A DNA stretch of 64,000 nt from an uncultured Burkholderiaceae bacterium (GCA_934525625.1 CAKSZL010000002.1:62001-126000); one strand, 5' to 3'; numbered from the stretch's first letter, positions 7,818 to 16,185 are shown. Numbers and translations are program-made. The notes: a model not told the origin generated them from the letters alone.

Positions 7818-8231
7818 ATGGCGATAGACAGGGAAGCACAACTGGTACGGAAATTCGTGGAGTTTTCCAAGCTCCTCAACGTGTACCTAAACCACTTTCC
7901 GCGCCACGAACGCTATGCCCTCTCGAACAGAATCCGCAACGCCGCCTATGACGTCTACGACTTGATCGTGGAAGGTCAGAAGCGGTACCACAAGAAGACG
8001 TCCCTCACGCAGCTTGATATCGCCCATGAGCAATTGCGGATGCAGTTGTTTCTGGCCTATGAAATGGGCTATTTCAAGTTCACGGACGGACGCACCGAAG
8101 GCAATGCGGCAGAAGTAGAAGCGAAGCGCTGGCAGGCGATCAGCAAGCTGGTGGATGAGCTGGGCCGCATGATTGGAGGTTGGATACGGCATGAGCTGGC
8201 CGAATCGAAAGACGCAAGCCAGCAGAAATGA
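7818..8231 (+). CDS. avd: DGR accessory variability determinant (Avd)
   Basis: 137 residues, mostly helical and basic (NHFPRHERYALSNRIRNAAYDVYDLIVEGQKRYHKK), in the family of Avd and the 23S-rRNA-intervening-sequence proteins that form pentameric four-helix bundles. In known DGRs Avd binds the reverse transcriptase and template RNA and is needed for mutagenic cDNA synthesis. Its place between target and template is the same as in BPP-1. ATG 7818 is preceded by GGGGAGGCGGGG. The stop at 8229-8231 lies 35 bases before TR. Confidence 0.9.
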   Translation: MAIDREAQLVRKFVEFSKLLNVYLNHFPRHERYALSNRIRNAAYDVYDLIVEGQKRYHKKTSLTQLDIAHEQLRMQLFLAYEMGYFKFTDGRTEGNAAEVEAKRWQAISKLVDELGRMIGGWIRHELAESKDASQQK

Positions 8232-8266
8232 CCAGTCCATTGTGGTTTAAGGGCGGCCTACGATCA

Positions 8267-8380
8267 CGTCTGCCTCTGGCTGGTGGCAACTATAACAATG
8301 GTGCTTCGGCTGGGGTGTTCGCGCGCAATCTCAACAATGCACGAACTAATGTAAACAGTAGCGTCGGCGCTCGCCCGGAC
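8267..8380 (+). repeat. DGR template repeat (TR)
   Basis: Donor copy for VR. It holds 24 adenines, and eight of its codons in the VR frame are AAC or AAT, the codon bias of DGR templates that lets mutagenesis reach many amino acids without making stop codons. Changed positions relative to VR are 8288, 8292, 8294, 8297, 8328, 8333, 8345, 8353, 8354, 8357, 8360 and 8379 (all A in TR) plus 8352 (T in TR, G in VR). Confidence 0.95.
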
Positions 8381-8473
8381 TGCGGCTTCTTCCTCAAACC
8401 TCGAATGGGGATAGTGGAGCCATAGGGATAGGTCGTCCTGCTTGCCCGCGCTGCGGGCGGCGAACTCGTAGTC

Positions 8474-8525
8474 ACTCCGCGCTTTTTGGTAGGGGCATCC
8501 CGAAGACCAGCGCGGAGTTTTTTTT
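8474..8525 (+). terminator. Long stem-loop and T-run between TR and RT
   Basis: ACTCCGCGCT (8474-8483) pairs with AGCGCGGAGT (8509-8518), with an inner GGG/CCC stem, and is followed by eight T ending at 8525. It looks like an intrinsic terminator, 14 bases before the reverse transcriptase start. It may end the template RNA and limit reverse transcriptase expression, or serve as a fold bound by the enzyme. Confidence 0.6.
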
Positions 8526-8538
8526 GGATGGAGGGGCA

Positions 8539-9570
8539 ATGAAACGGCACGGGAACCTGTTCGAGCAGACATTCACCCGCGAGGCACTGTTCGATGCCTA
8601 CGTAGAGGCCAGGCGCGGCAAGCGCCTGCGCAAAGCCTGCTTCTGGTTCGACATCCGCGCCGGGGCCGTGCTCGATTGGCTGCACCGCCGTCTGCATGAT
8701 GGCAGCTACGAGGTTCGCGGCTACAAGCGGTTTCTTGTGCATGAGCCAAAGACCCGCGAAATCTGCGCCCCGTGGTTCGGCGACATCGTGGTGCAGCACG
8801 CCATCTATGCTGTCATCCGCCCGCTCTTCGAGCGCACGTTCATCGACCAGTCCTACGCCTGCCGGATTGGCAAGGGCACGCATAAGGCTTCCGAGTACGC
8901 GATGGAGGCGCTGCGGAAAAGCCGCCCCGACAGCTACACCCTCAAGCTCGACATCAGGAAATTCTTTTACCGCATCGACCGGGGCATCCTGCGCCAGCTC
9001 ATCGAGCGCAAGATCAAAGATCGGCGGATGGTGGACATCATGATGAAGTTCGCCGAGTTGCCGGAGCCGCTGGGCATCCCTATCGGCAACCTGCTTTCAC
9101 AGGTCTATGCGCTGGTCTATCTCAACGCCCTCGACCACTTCGTGAAGCGCGAGCTGAAGGTGAAGCTCTACTGCCGCTACGTGGATGACTTCATCCTGTT
9201 CGACCTCGACCGGGAACAGTGCCTGGAATACAAGGCGCGCATCGAAGCGTTCCTGCACGATGAGCTGCACCTGGAGCTGTCGAAGTGGACAATGGCCAAG
9301 ACCCAGCGCGGGGTGAACTTCGTGGGCTACCGCACCTGGCGGCGGGCCAAGTTCATCCGCAAATACAGCCTGTTCAAGTTCCGGCGGGCGGCCAAGAGGG
9401 GGAAGGCGGACAGCGTCATATCGCTGCTGGGCCATGCCAAGCATTCGCACTCGCTGGGGTTCATGTGGCGCACCATCCGCGAGGTCAATCCCGACCTGGT
9501 GCGCAAGCTGCCGCCGAAGATGAGGCGCTTCTATCCAGTCAGGCCGCCCTTGCCGACAAAGCAAAACTAA
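8539..9570 (+). CDS. DGR reverse transcriptase
   Basis: 343 residues from ATG 8539 (GGAGGGG just upstream). Visible motifs: KLDIRKFF with the first catalytic Asp at 138; IPIGNLLSQVYA at 181-191, where IGxxxSQ replaces the QGxxxSP of group II intron and retron enzymes and is diagnostic of DGRs; YCRYVDDF with catalytic Asp pair at 216-217; and GVNFVGYR in the thumb region. No endonuclease, maturase or integrase domain follows. With Avd it should copy TR RNA into adenine-mutagenised cDNA that replaces VR. Confidence 0.95.
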   Translation: MKRHGNLFEQTFTREALFDAYVEARRGKRLRKACFWFDIRAGAVLDWLHRRLHDGSYEVRGYKRFLVHEPKTREICAPWFGDIVVQHAIYAVIRPLFERTFIDQSYACRIGKGTHKASEYAMEALRKSRPDSYTLKLDIRKFFYRIDRGILRQLIERKIKDRRMVDIMMKFAELPEPLGIPIGNLLSQVYALVYLNALDHFVKRELKVKLYCRYVDDFILFDLDREQCLEYKARIEAFLHDELHLELSKWTMAKTQRGVNFVGYRTWRRAKFIRKYSLFKFRRAAKRGKADSVISLLGHAKHSHSLGFMWRTIREVNPDLVRKLPPKMRRFYPVRPPLPTKQN

Positions 9571-9739
9571 AACGCTTGAATGGCGGCGGGTGGGGAAAAG
9601 CCGGATGCTACCGGCTGAAAAAGACGGGCGACCCCACCCGGTGCTGGAACACCGGACGGAACCCCAATCAAGCAGCACAAGCCTGCAAGACCGGCTAAGG
9701 CCCGCCACCCGGTACCAGGCGGTTCTAGCCTACCAGAAT

Positions 9740-9756
9740 CTGCAAATGATTTGCAG
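9740..9756. promoter_or_regulatory. Perfect palindrome just before com
   Basis: CTGCAAATGATTTGCAG, an 8-1-8 inverted repeat, 14 bases upstream of the com start and next to its ribosome binding site. Probably an operator for a phage regulator controlling com and dam, or a hairpin in the mRNA. The 200 bases between the reverse transcriptase and com (9571-9770) contain no convincing gene, but do hold two more inverted repeats: AGCCGG/CCGGCT (9599-9604 with 9611-9616) and CCGGTG/CACCGG (9638-9643 with 9650-9655). Confidence 0.55.
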
Positions 9757-9770
9757 AAAAGGCTTGTTCC

Positions 9771-9974
9771 ATGAGAGAGATTCGCTGTGCTGCTTGCTCC
9801 CGCAAGTTGGGAGAGGGGGTGTTCACCCGCCTTGTAATTAAGTGCCCGCGTTGCCGGGCGCTCAACGTCTTGAAGGCCGAGAGCCTCCCACCAGAACGCC
9901 GTCGAGCGTCCAGTATTGAAAGGATGCCCGATGGAAGGCTCCAAGAAAGCGAGGGCGCAGGCCCACTTCGATGA
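9771..9974 (+). CDS. com: Com-like zinc finger translational regulator
   Basis: 67 residues. It begins MREIRCAACSRKL and has CxxC pairs at residues 6-9 and in KCPRCRALNV, the zinc finger of phage Mu Com. In Mu, Com binds mom mRNA and opens a stem that hides the mom start codon. Here the overlapping downstream gene is a DNA adenine methylase, not mom, but the overlap (44 bases) and order are the same. The C-terminal half has no recognisable motif. Confidence 0.85.
   Translation: MREIRCAACSRKLGEGVFTRLVIKCPRCRALNVLKAESLPPERRRASSIERMPDGRLQESEGAGPLR
9881..9941 (+). promoter_or_regulatory. Possible translation-inhibiting fold over the dam start
   Basis: GAGCCT (9881-9886) is complementary to AGGCTC (9936-9941), and CC (9888-9889) to GG (9933-9934), with one mismatch between. 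The stem would pair the last base of the dam ATG (9931-9933) and enclose its ribosome binding site. This resembles the Mu mom translation-inhibitor stem opened by Com. Predicted by eye only. Confidence 0.4.
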
Positions 9975-10755
9975 CGTCCAGGCGGTGCCGCTTGTCCCCT
10001 GGGTGGGCGGCAAGCGCCGCCTGGCTCCGCATATTCTCCCGCTCCTGCCGGAGCACACCTGCTACGTCGAGCCGTTCGCGGGTGCGGCTGGCCTGTTCTT
10101 CTCCAAGCCGCCCAGCAAGGTCGAGGTGCTCAACGATGTGAATGGCGACCTGGTCTGCCTGTACCGCGTGGTGCAGCACCACCTGGATGAGTTCATGCGG
10201 CAGTTCCGCTGGTCGCTCACCAGCCGCCAGATGTACGCCTGGCTCCGGGAGACGAAGCCAGACACCCTCACGGACATCCAGCGGGCGGCGCGCTTCTTCT
10301 ACCTCCAGAAGCTGGCCTTCGGTGGCAAGGTGGACGGCCAGACCTACGGTACGTCCACCACAGCCCCGATGCGCCTCAATCTGCTGCGCCTGGAGGAAGA
10401 CTTGAGCGCGGCGCACCTGCGGCTGCACCAGGTCAACATCGAGAACCTTGACTGGCACGCCTGCATCACGCGCTATGACCGCGAGCACACCCTGTTCTTC
10501 TGCGATCCGCCGTACTACGGCACCGAAGGCTACGGCGTCGAGTTCTGCCTGGAGCAGTACGACCGCATGGCCGAGCTGCTGCGCACGATGAAGGGCAAGG
10601 CGGCCGTCACCGTGAACGACATCCCGGCCATGCGCCAGGCGTTCAAGGGACTGACGATGAAAAGCCTGGCCATCCGCTACACGCTCGGCAAGTCCGGGGC
10701 GGGGCGGCAGGAGCGCGGCGAACTGCTGGTGATGAATTACAAGCCAGGCGGTTGA
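9931..10755 (+). CDS. Phage DNA adenine N6-methyltransferase (D12 class)
   Basis: 274 residues. Motif I PWVGGKRRLAPHI near the N terminus and the catalytic DPPYYG at about residue 190 place it with Dam-type D12 methylases. YVEPFAGAAGLFFSK is the usual second motif. Start ATG 9931 was chosen for GAAAGGA six bases before; TTG 9916 is in frame but weaker. Lies inside the end of com. Likely role: methylates phage DNA late in infection to protect it from host restriction, in place of the Mu mom modification. Confidence 0.9.
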   Translation: MEGSKKARAQAHFDDVQAVPLVPWVGGKRRLAPHILPLLPEHTCYVEPFAGAAGLFFSKPPSKVEVLNDVNGDLVCLYRVVQHHLDEFMRQFRWSLTSRQMYAWLRETKPDTLTDIQRAARFFYLQKLAFGGKVDGQTYGTSTTAPMRLNLLRLEEDLSAAHLRLHQVNIENLDWHACITRYDREHTLFFCDPPYYGTEGYGVEFCLEQYDRMAELLRTMKGKAAVTVNDIPAMRQAFKGLTMKSLAIRYTLGKSGAGRQERGELLVMNYKPGG

Positions 10756-10808
10756 CTGTTCGGCCAGGTAGAGCGGTACTGGTGCCATCGCAACGCAAGG
10801 AGAACCAC

Positions 10809-11006
10809 ATGGCCATGCCAACCCTTTCACCCGCCGCCCAGGGGCATCTCCTGGCCATCGCCGCCGCCACGCTGGGCCTGGAAACCCTGGAAACGAGGAA
10901 CTCGGACAGCCAGGACTTCCACGACCTGGCGGTCTGGTCGGTCAAGGCTGCCCTGGAAGCTGCCTACCTGGCAGGAATGGTTGACCACCACCGGAGGGCT
11001 GCATGA
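10809..11006 (+). CDS. Small phage protein, DUF6900-like
   Basis: 65 residues. The core AAATLGLETLETRNSDSQDFHDLAVWSVKAALEAAYLAG matches the small helical phage domain DUF6900 as I know it; function unknown. Start ATG 10809 has AAGGAG at 10797-10802. Overlaps the next gene by 4 bases. Confidence 0.7.
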   Translation: MAMPTLSPAAQGHLLAIAAATLGLETLETRNSDSQDFHDLAVWSVKAALEAAYLAGMVDHHRRAA

Positions 11007-11233
11007 TGACACCCATCGAACAGAGCCTGACCGACTACCTTGGCGGCTACACCCGCAACAACCCAGCCAACCGGGCGCACATCGTCAACTACCAGGACTG
11101 GCAACGCATGGCCAGGATGGAACTCGACCGCCGCGCCGCAAGCCTGCTGTCGGTGCTGCCGGACGAGGAACTCCGCGCCATCGCCGAGGGCCAGGTCAGC
11201 CTGCCCGAGCTGGTCAAGAACCTGCCCACCTGA
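11003..11233 (+). CDS. Small phage protein, unknown
   Basis: 76 residues, not recognised. Mostly helical and charged (DWQRMARMELDRRAASLLSVLPDEELRAIAEGQVSLPELVKNLPT). Starts in the stop of the DUF6900-like gene and is followed 21 bases later by a strong terminator, so it is the last gene of the phage rightward transcript. Confidence 0.6.
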   Translation: MMTPIEQSLTDYLGGYTRNNPANRAHIVNYQDWQRMARMELDRRAASLLSVLPDEELRAIAEGQVSLPELVKNLPT

Positions 11234-11254
11234 CCCGCAGCTACCTGGAACGAA

Positions 11255-11285
11255 GAAGGCCGCCCATGAGGCGGCCTTCTCGTTT
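11255..11285 (+). terminator. Terminator at end of phage late transcript
   Basis: GAAGGCCGCC (11255-11264), loop CATGA, GGCGGCCTTC (11270-11279), then TCGTTT. Closes the com-dam transcript before the phage end. Confidence 0.8.
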
Positions 11286-11541
11286 GTGCGCGGCGTGCGC
11301 TTCTGCAATTCGCTTTCAACCTTTCGCGCTCCAAGGGCGGGGCGTTTATCGCAGCCCCGAGGCCGCAGTTATCGCGGCGCGCTTCACGCACGTACGAGGT
11401 AGACGCGGGAAGCCCCGCGCAGCGGGGCCGCCCGACCGGCCGCTGTCGGTGACCATGTCTGTACCAGCTGTCGACCGGCCCAAGAACGCAACCCCCCCCC
11501 GGGCCATCAGGCTTATAAGCACTTGATCGCAATAGGCTCAT
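11280..11541. other. Prophage right-end / chromosome junction region
   Basis: 262 bases without a convincing gene between the last phage terminator and the rlmH stop. Contains TTATCGC twice with 23-base spacing (11346 and 11369) and nine consecutive C at 11492-11500. The phage end must lie here because rlmH is intact and maf, its usual neighbour, is absent. No integrase-type att core can be defined without the left end. If the phage is transposable (the tail order and Com suggest this), the end would have transposase sites instead. Confidence 0.5.
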
Positions 11542-12012
11542 CTAACTACGATGGTAAGGATGATTCACCATGATCGCCCAGGCGCGGTAAAGCTGCTCGG
11601 CCAGCAGCACGCGCACCATGGGGTGAGGCAAGGTGAGGGACGACAGGCGGATCAGGCCGTCGCAGCGGCGCTTGAAGTCGGGGGCCAGGCCGTCCGGCCC
11701 GCCTATTATCAGCGCCACGTCGCGGCCTTGCTCGCGCCAGCCGGTCAGTTGCGCCGACAGCTGCATGGTGGTCAGGTCTTTGCCGTGCTCGTCCAGCGCA
11801 ATGCGTAGGGCGCGCGGCGGCAGGGCGGCTTCCAGCCGGCTGGCTTCGGCCTGCATCAACTGTGCGACCGTTTTGCCGCTGTTGCGCGGCTCGGGCTTGA
11901 TTTCCTTGAGTTCCAAGCTGCAGTCGGCGGGCAGGCGCTGGGCGTACTCATGCCAGCCTGTTTCCACCCATTTGGGCATGCGCGTACCGACGGCAAGAAC
12001 GATAAGACGCAT
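11542..12012 (-). CDS. rlmH: 23S rRNA pseudouridine-1915 N3-methyltransferase
   Basis: 156 residues, the standard length. SPOUT methylase features: IIGGPDGL at mid-protein and the C-terminal [22 protein letters not shown] knot segment. Methylates pseudouridine 1915 in helix 69 of 23S rRNA. Its ATG shares one base with the rsfS stop. Last gene of the nadD-rsfS-rlmH block; the prophage begins within about 260 bases of its stop. Confidence 0.97.
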   Translation of the reverse strand: MRLIVLAVGTRMPKWVETGWHEYAQRLPADCSLELKEIKPEPRNSGKTVAQLMQAEASRLEAALPPRALRIALDEHGKDLTTMQLSAQLTGWREQGRDVALIIGGPDGLAPDFKRRCDGLIRLSSLTLPHPMVRVLLAEQLYRAWAIMVNHPYHRS

Positions 12013-12431
12013 CAGTAGCGGGCGTCGTCCAACTCGTCGTCCAGGCCGGTATCCATGAAGCCGGCGGTGGCGGGCTGGGTGGATTGCGGCAGCAGTTTCA
12101 CGCGCACCGGCTTGCCGCCCCAGACTTCTTCGAGGTTGTAGTACTGGCGGATGGCCGGCTGCATGCAGTGGACGACGATGTCGCCCAGGTCGAGCAGCAC
12201 CCACTCGCCGCTGTCCTGGCCTTCGTAGGCCAGAATGGGCACCTTGTGCTCGCGCACTTTTTGCGCGACGTTGTCGGCCAAGGCGCGGGTTTGGCGGTTG
12301 GAGCTGCCGCTGGCGATGATGACGCGGTCGAATAGGCCGGTCAGGTGGGTGGTGTTGAAGATTTTGATGTCCTGGGCTTTGACGTCTTCCAGCGCGTCAA
12401 TGACCAGGCGTTGAAGTTTTTTGAGTTCCAT
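12012..12431 (-). CDS. rsfS: Ribosome silencing factor RsfS
   Basis: 139 residues (start [16 protein letters not shown]). Typical RsfS core: [16 protein letters not shown] and [31 protein letters not shown]. Binds uL14 on the large subunit and blocks subunit joining in starvation. The last 20 residues are an acidic Alcaligenaceae-like tail. Sits 7 bases after nadD. Confidence 0.95.
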   Translation of the reverse strand: MELKKLQRLVIDALEDVKAQDIKIFNTTHLTGLFDRVIIASGSSNRQTRALADNVAQKVREHKVPILAYEGQDSGEWVLLDLGDIVVHCMQPAIRQYYNLEEVWGGKPVRVKLLPQSTQPATAGFMDTGLDDELDDARY

Positions 12432-12438
12432 GGCGCAA

Positions 12439-13059
12439 CTATAACGCAGGAGAAGTAGGCTCGGCGGGCTGGTAAAGGCCTTCCGTACGGATGTATTGCA
12501 GCACGGCGTCGTCCAGCAGATGCTCGACGGAGTGCGCTTGGGCAAGCGCCGCGCGTATGTCGGTGGCGGAAACGTCGCGCGGCTCGAAGGGCAGGGTGAT
12601 GAGCGGCCGCCGCGTCTGTTCCAGATGCGCCAGCAAGGCTTCGGGAGGCCGCAAGGCGGCGTCGGGGCGCTGCGCCACGACCAGCCGCGCATGGTCGGCG
12701 ACGTCTTGCCAGCGATGCCAGGTGCAGAAGTTGTTCAATTGGTCGGAGCCCAGCAGCCAGTAGTAGTCGGCGTCGCCCGGCAGCGCCAGCAGGGTGTCCG
12801 CCGTATAGCTGGGGCCGCCGCGATCGAGTTCAATAGGGTTTACCGAGAGGCCCGCGCGGCCTTGCACGGCCAGCTCCAGCATATGCAGGCGCTGGCTGGG
12901 CGTGGCTGCCAGCCGGGCGCGCTGCCAGGGGTCGGCCGCCGGTATCAGTTGGACTTCGTCCAGCGCCAGTTCGCGCAGGGCGGTTTCGGCCAGCGCGATG
13001 TGGGCCCGGTGAACGGGGTCGAAACTGCCGCCCAGCAGGCCTATCTTGCTTACAGCCAT
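12439..13059 (-). CDS. nadD: Nicotinate-nucleotide adenylyltransferase
   Basis: 206 residues. N-terminal nucleotidyltransferase motif [14 protein letters not shown] with the HxxH pair, then LIPAADPW and the C-terminal [10 protein letters not shown], which corresponds to the ISxTxIR signature. Makes deamido-NAD from nicotinate mononucleotide and ATP. Start ATG lies 10 bases inside the end of hemF. Confidence 0.95.
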   Translation of the reverse strand: MAVSKIGLLGGSFDPVHRAHIALAETALRELALDEVQLIPAADPWQRARLAATPSQRLHMLELAVQGRAGLSVNPIELDRGGPSYTADTLLALPGDADYYWLLGSDQLNNFCTWHRWQDVADHARLVVAQRPDAALRPPEALLAHLEQTRRPLITLPFEPRDVSATDIRAALAQAHSVEHLLDDAVLQYIRTEGLYQPAEPTSPAL

Positions 13060-13958
13060 TCGCGCGGTTTCAGGTAGTCGTAGAGTTCGGCTTCCGGCGT
13101 GCCGGCTTCGGGCGCCCAGTTGTAGCGCCAGCTTGCGATGGGCGGCATGGACAGCAGAATGGATTCGGTGCGCCCGCCCGATTGCAGGCCGAACAAGGTG
13201 CCCCGGTCGAACACCAGGTTGAATTCCACGTAGCGGCCGCGGCGGTAGGCCTGGAAGTCGCGTTCGCGTTCGCCGTAGGGCGTGTCGCGGCGCTTTTCGA
13301 CGATGGGCAGATAGGCGTTCAGAAAGCAGTCGCCCACCGATTGCGTCAGCGCGAAGCTGGTGTCGAAGTCGGGCTGGTTCAGGTCGTCGAAGAACAGCCC
13401 GCCCACGCCCCGGGTTTCCTGGCGGTGCTTCAGGTAGAAGTACTGGTCGCACCAGGTCTTGTAGGCGGGGTATTTGTCTTCGCCGAAAGGCTGTACGGCG
13501 TCGCGGCAGACGCGGTGGAAATGGCGCACGTCTTCTTCGAAGGGGTAGTAGGGCGTCAGGTCGAGGCCGCCGCCGAACCAGAAGATGTCGCCAGCGTGTT
13601 CGTCGTTGGCCAGCGCCGTGAACAGGCGCACGTTCATGTGCGTGGTGGGCACGTAGGGGTTGCGCGGATGCAGCACCATGGAAACGCCCATGGCTTCCCA
13701 CGAGCGGCCCGCCACTTCGGGGCGCTGCGCGGTGGCTGAAGGCGGCAGCGTCTTGCCCTGCACGTGGCTGAACAGCACGCCGGCGCGCTCGAACAGCTTG
13801 CCGCCTTCGAGCAGCTTGGACACCCCGCCGCCGCCTTCGGCGCGCGTCCAGGAGTCGGACTGGAACGGCGTGCCGTCGGCTTGCTCCAGCGCGCTCACGA
13901 TGCGCGATTGCAACTGGGTGAAGTATTCGTAGGCGGCGGGGGTGGAAGGCTGGCTCAT
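13050..13958 (-). CDS. hemF: Oxygen-dependent coproporphyrinogen III oxidase
   Basis: 302 residues, usual for HemF. Hallmarks seen: [35 protein letters not shown] and [33 protein letters not shown]. Converts coproporphyrinogen III to protoporphyrinogen IX in haem synthesis using oxygen. Start chosen at [12 protein letters not shown], where the conserved sequence begins. Co-directional with purD upstream (28-base gap). Confidence 0.97.
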   Translation of the reverse strand: MSQPSTPAAYEYFTQLQSRIVSALEQADGTPFQSDSWTRAEGGGGVSKLLEGGKLFERAGVLFSHVQGKTLPPSATAQRPEVAGRSWEAMGVSMVLHPRNPYVPTTHMNVRLFTALANDEHAGDIFWFGGGLDLTPYYPFEEDVRHFHRVCRDAVQPFGEDKYPAYKTWCDQYFYLKHRQETRGVGGLFFDDLNQPDFDTSFALTQSVGDCFLNAYLPIVEKRRDTPYGERERDFQAYRRGRYVEFNLVFDRGTLFGLQSGGRTESILLSMPPIASWRYNWAPEAGTPEAELYDYLKPREWL

Positions 13959-13986
13959 GTGGGGTTCCTCTACAGCGTAAGCGGCG

Positions 13987-15276
13987 TCAGTCGGACGCCT
14001 GGGGAGCGAGCGCGCGCCAGGCGATGTCCTTGCGGTACTGCGCGCCGTCGAAATGGATTTCCTGCACGGCCGCGTAAGCCGTGCCGCGGGCCTGCCGCAC
14101 GGTGTCGCCCAGCGCGGTGACGCACAGCACGCGTCCGCCCGAGGTGCGCACGACGCCGTCGTCCAGCCGCGTGCCGGCATGGAACACCACGCAATCGCCG
14201 CGCGGCGCGGGCAGGTTGGTGATGGCGTCGCCGGTGCGCGGCGTGCCGGGGTAGTTGGCGGCGGCCATGACCACGCCCAGCGCGGTGCGCGGGTTCCATT
14301 CGATGCTGGCCTGCGACAGCGTGCCGTTGACGGCGTGTTCGAGCACGGTGGCGAAATCGCTGTCTATGCGCAGCATGATGGGTTGGGTCTCGGGGTCGCC
14401 CATGCGGCAGTTGAATTCCAGCACCTTGATGGCGCGGGTGTCGTCCGGGCCGGGGCCTATCATGACGCCGGCGTACAGAAAGCCCGAATAGGGATGGCCT
14501 TCCCGGGCCATGCCGCGCAGCGTGGGCTGGATGACTTCGCGCATGATGCGATCGTGCAGCACGGGCGACACGATGGGGGCGGGCGAATAAGCGCCCATGC
14601 CGCCGGTGTTGGGGCCCTGGTCGCCGTCGAGCAGGCGCTTGTGGTCCTGGCTGGAGGCCAGCGGCAAGGCCTGCTGGTCGTCGCACATGACGATGAAGCT
14701 GGCTTCCTCGCCTTGCAGGCATTCCTCGATGACGACGCGCCCGCCGCCCGAGGGGCCGTTGTCGCCTATCATGGCGTCGATGGCCGCGTGGGCTTCTTCA
14801 ACCGTGGCGGCGACCACCACGCCCTTGCCGGCGGCCAGGCCGTCGGCCTTGACGACGATGGGTGCGCCTTGCTTGCTGACGTATGCGCGCGCGGCCTGGG
14901 CGTCGGTAAAGGTTTCGTAGACGGCGGTGGAAATGCCGTGGCGCACCATGAAGGCCTTGGCGAAATCCTTGGAGGCTTCGAGCTGGGCGGCGGCTTGGGT
15001 GGGGCCGAATATCTTCAGGCCGGCGGCGCGGAAGGCGTCGACCACGCCCGCGGCCAGCGGCGCTTCGGGCCCGACGACGGTGAAGGCGATGTCTTCGTTG
15101 CGGGCGAAGGCCGCCAGCTCTTCGGCGTCGGTCAGCGGCAGGTTTTCCAGCTTGGGTTCGATGGCGGTGCCGCCATTGCCGGGCGCGACGAAAACCTGTT
15201 CCACGCGGGGAGATTGCGCCAGGCGCCAAGCCAGGGCATGTTCGCGGCCACCACCGCCGATGACGAGAAGTTTCAT
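13987..15276 (-). CDS. purD: Phosphoribosylamine-glycine ligase
   Basis: 429 residues. ATP-grasp enzyme of purine synthesis; [17 protein letters not shown] at the start, [23 protein letters not shown], and [17 protein letters not shown] for the metal/ATP site. First in the purD-hemF-nadD-rsfS-rlmH run. About 170 bases separate it from yebC. Confidence 0.98.
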   Translation of the reverse strand: MKLLVIGGGGREHALAWRLAQSPRVEQVFVAPGNGGTAIEPKLENLPLTDAEELAAFARNEDIAFTVVGPEAPLAAGVVDAFRAAGLKIFGPTQAAAQLEASKDFAKAFMVRHGISTAVYETFTDAQAARAYVSKQGAPIVVKADGLAAGKGVVVAATVEEAHAAIDAMIGDNGPSGGGRVVIEECLQGEEASFIVMCDDQQALPLASSQDHKRLLDGDQGPNTGGMGAYSPAPIVSPVLHDRIMREVIQPTLRGMAREGHPYSGFLYAGVMIGPGPDDTRAIKVLEFNCRMGDPETQPIMLRIDSDFATVLEHAVNGTLSQASIEWNPRTALGVVMAAANYPGTPRTGDAITNLPAPRGDCVVFHAGTRLDDGVVRTSGGRVLCVTALGDTVRQARGTAYAAVQEIHFDGAQYRKDIAWRALAPQASD

Positions 15277-15426
15277 GATGCAGTCTAGGAAAATTGGGGT
15301 TAATGGTAGCGGGTATGCGCGCGTAGGGGCTTGATTCCGGTCAAGCCCTTATGCGGCGGCAGGTGGAACAGCAAGCCCGACGGCGCGGCGCGGGAGGCAT
15401 TTTTGCCGCCGGGCCGCTCCCAAGGC

Positions 15427-15449
15427 GAAAAGCGCCCCCTTTGGGGGGC
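15427..15449 (-). terminator. Terminator after yebC
   Basis: On the minus strand GCCCCC, loop CAAA, GGGGGC (15449 down to 15434), then GCTTTTCGCC. Directly follows the yebC stop. Confidence 0.7.
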
Positions 15450-15450
15450 A

Positions 15451-16185
15451 TTACTCTTCGGCTTCGTCCATGACGGCGGTGGTGTAGACCGCCTGCACGT
15501 CGTCCAGGCTTTCCAGCATGTCCAGCAGTTTTTGCATTTTCTCGGCGTCGGCGCCGGTTAGTTCGGTTTCGTTCAGGGCCTTCATGACGACTTCCTGCAC
15601 TTCGGGCTCCAGCTTGGCGGCCTCGAAGGCGGCCTTGACGGCGGCGTAGTCGCCGGGCGCGCATATGACTTCGATCATGCCGTCTTCGTCGGTGACGATG
15701 TCTTCGGCGCCGGCTTCCAGGGCGGCTTCCATGACGGCTTCTTCGGAGGTGCCGGGCGCGAACAGGAATTGCCCGCAATGCTTGAACAGAAAGGCCACCG
15801 AGCCGTCCTGGCCCAGGTTGCCGCCGTTCTTGGCGAAGGCGTGGCGCACTTCGGGGGCGGTGCGCATGCGGTTGTCCGTCATGCAGTCCACCAGCACGGC
15901 CGCGCCGCCGGGGCCGTAGCCTTCGTAGCGCAGTTCTTCGTAGTTGGCGCCGTCCGCGCCGCCCGTGCCGCGCTGGATGGCGCGCTGGATGTTGTCCTTG
16001 GGCATGTTGGCCGCCGTGGCCTTGTCCCAGGCCATGCGCAGGCGCGGGTTGGCGTCCGGGTCGGGGCCGCCGGCGCGCGCGGCGACGGTGATTTCACGAA
16101 TGATTTTGGTCCAGAGCTTGCCGCGTTTTGCGTCTTGGCGACCCTTGCGGTGCTGGATGTTCGCCCATTTACTGTGTCCGGCCAT
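15451..16185 (-). CDS. yebC: YebC/PmpR family translation-associated or transcriptional regulator
   Basis: 244 residues. Highly conserved opening [28 protein letters not shown] and [21 protein letters not shown]. The family has been described as DNA-binding regulators and, more recently, as ribosome-associated factors that relieve stalling (TACO1 family). Divergent from the YjgR-like gene, with 198 bases between. Confidence 0.95.
   Translation of the reverse strand: MAGHSKWANIQHRKGRQDAKRGKLWTKIIREITVAARAGGPDPDANPRLRMAWDKATAANMPKDNIQRAIQRGTGGADGANYEELRYEGYGPGGAAVLVDCMTDNRMRTAPEVRHAFAKNGGNLGQDGSVAFLFKHCGQFLFAPGTSEEAVMEAALEAGAEDIVTDEDGMIEVICAPGDYAAVKAAFEAAKLEPEVQEVVMKALNETELTGADAEKMQKLLDMLESLDDVQAVYTTAVMDEAEE

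Larger units (their letters stand above)
8232..8525 (+). ncRNA. DGR template RNA: TR plus TR-RT spacer
   Basis: The stretch between avd and the reverse transcriptase gene contains TR (8267-8380) and a 145-base structured spacer. In BPP-1 the functional template RNA includes the end of avd, TR and a spacer of about 140 bases that reverse transcriptase and Avd bind. Here the spacer holds two clear stems: GCCCGC/GCGGGC (8444-8449 with 8453-8458) and a 10-base stem 8474-8483 with 8509-8518. RNA ends are inferred, not seen. Confidence 0.75.

Noticed and set aside
8228..8425. A 65-codon frame covering the template repeat
   Set aside because: It mirrors the VR reading frame because TR is a copy of VR; there is no good start site of its own and template function explains it.
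8524..8538. TTG at 8524 as the reverse transcriptase start
   Set aside because: It lies in the terminator T-run; ATG 8539 has a proper GGAGGGG site.
8539..9570. Reverse transcriptase as part of a group II intron or retron
   Set aside because: No maturase or endonuclease domain, no msr-msd structure, IGxxxSQ motif instead of QGxxxSP, and TR, VR and Avd are all present.
9590..9841. An 83-codon frame between the reverse transcriptase and com
   Set aside because: It overlaps the start of com in another frame, has no similarity to anything I recognise and lacks a ribosome binding site.
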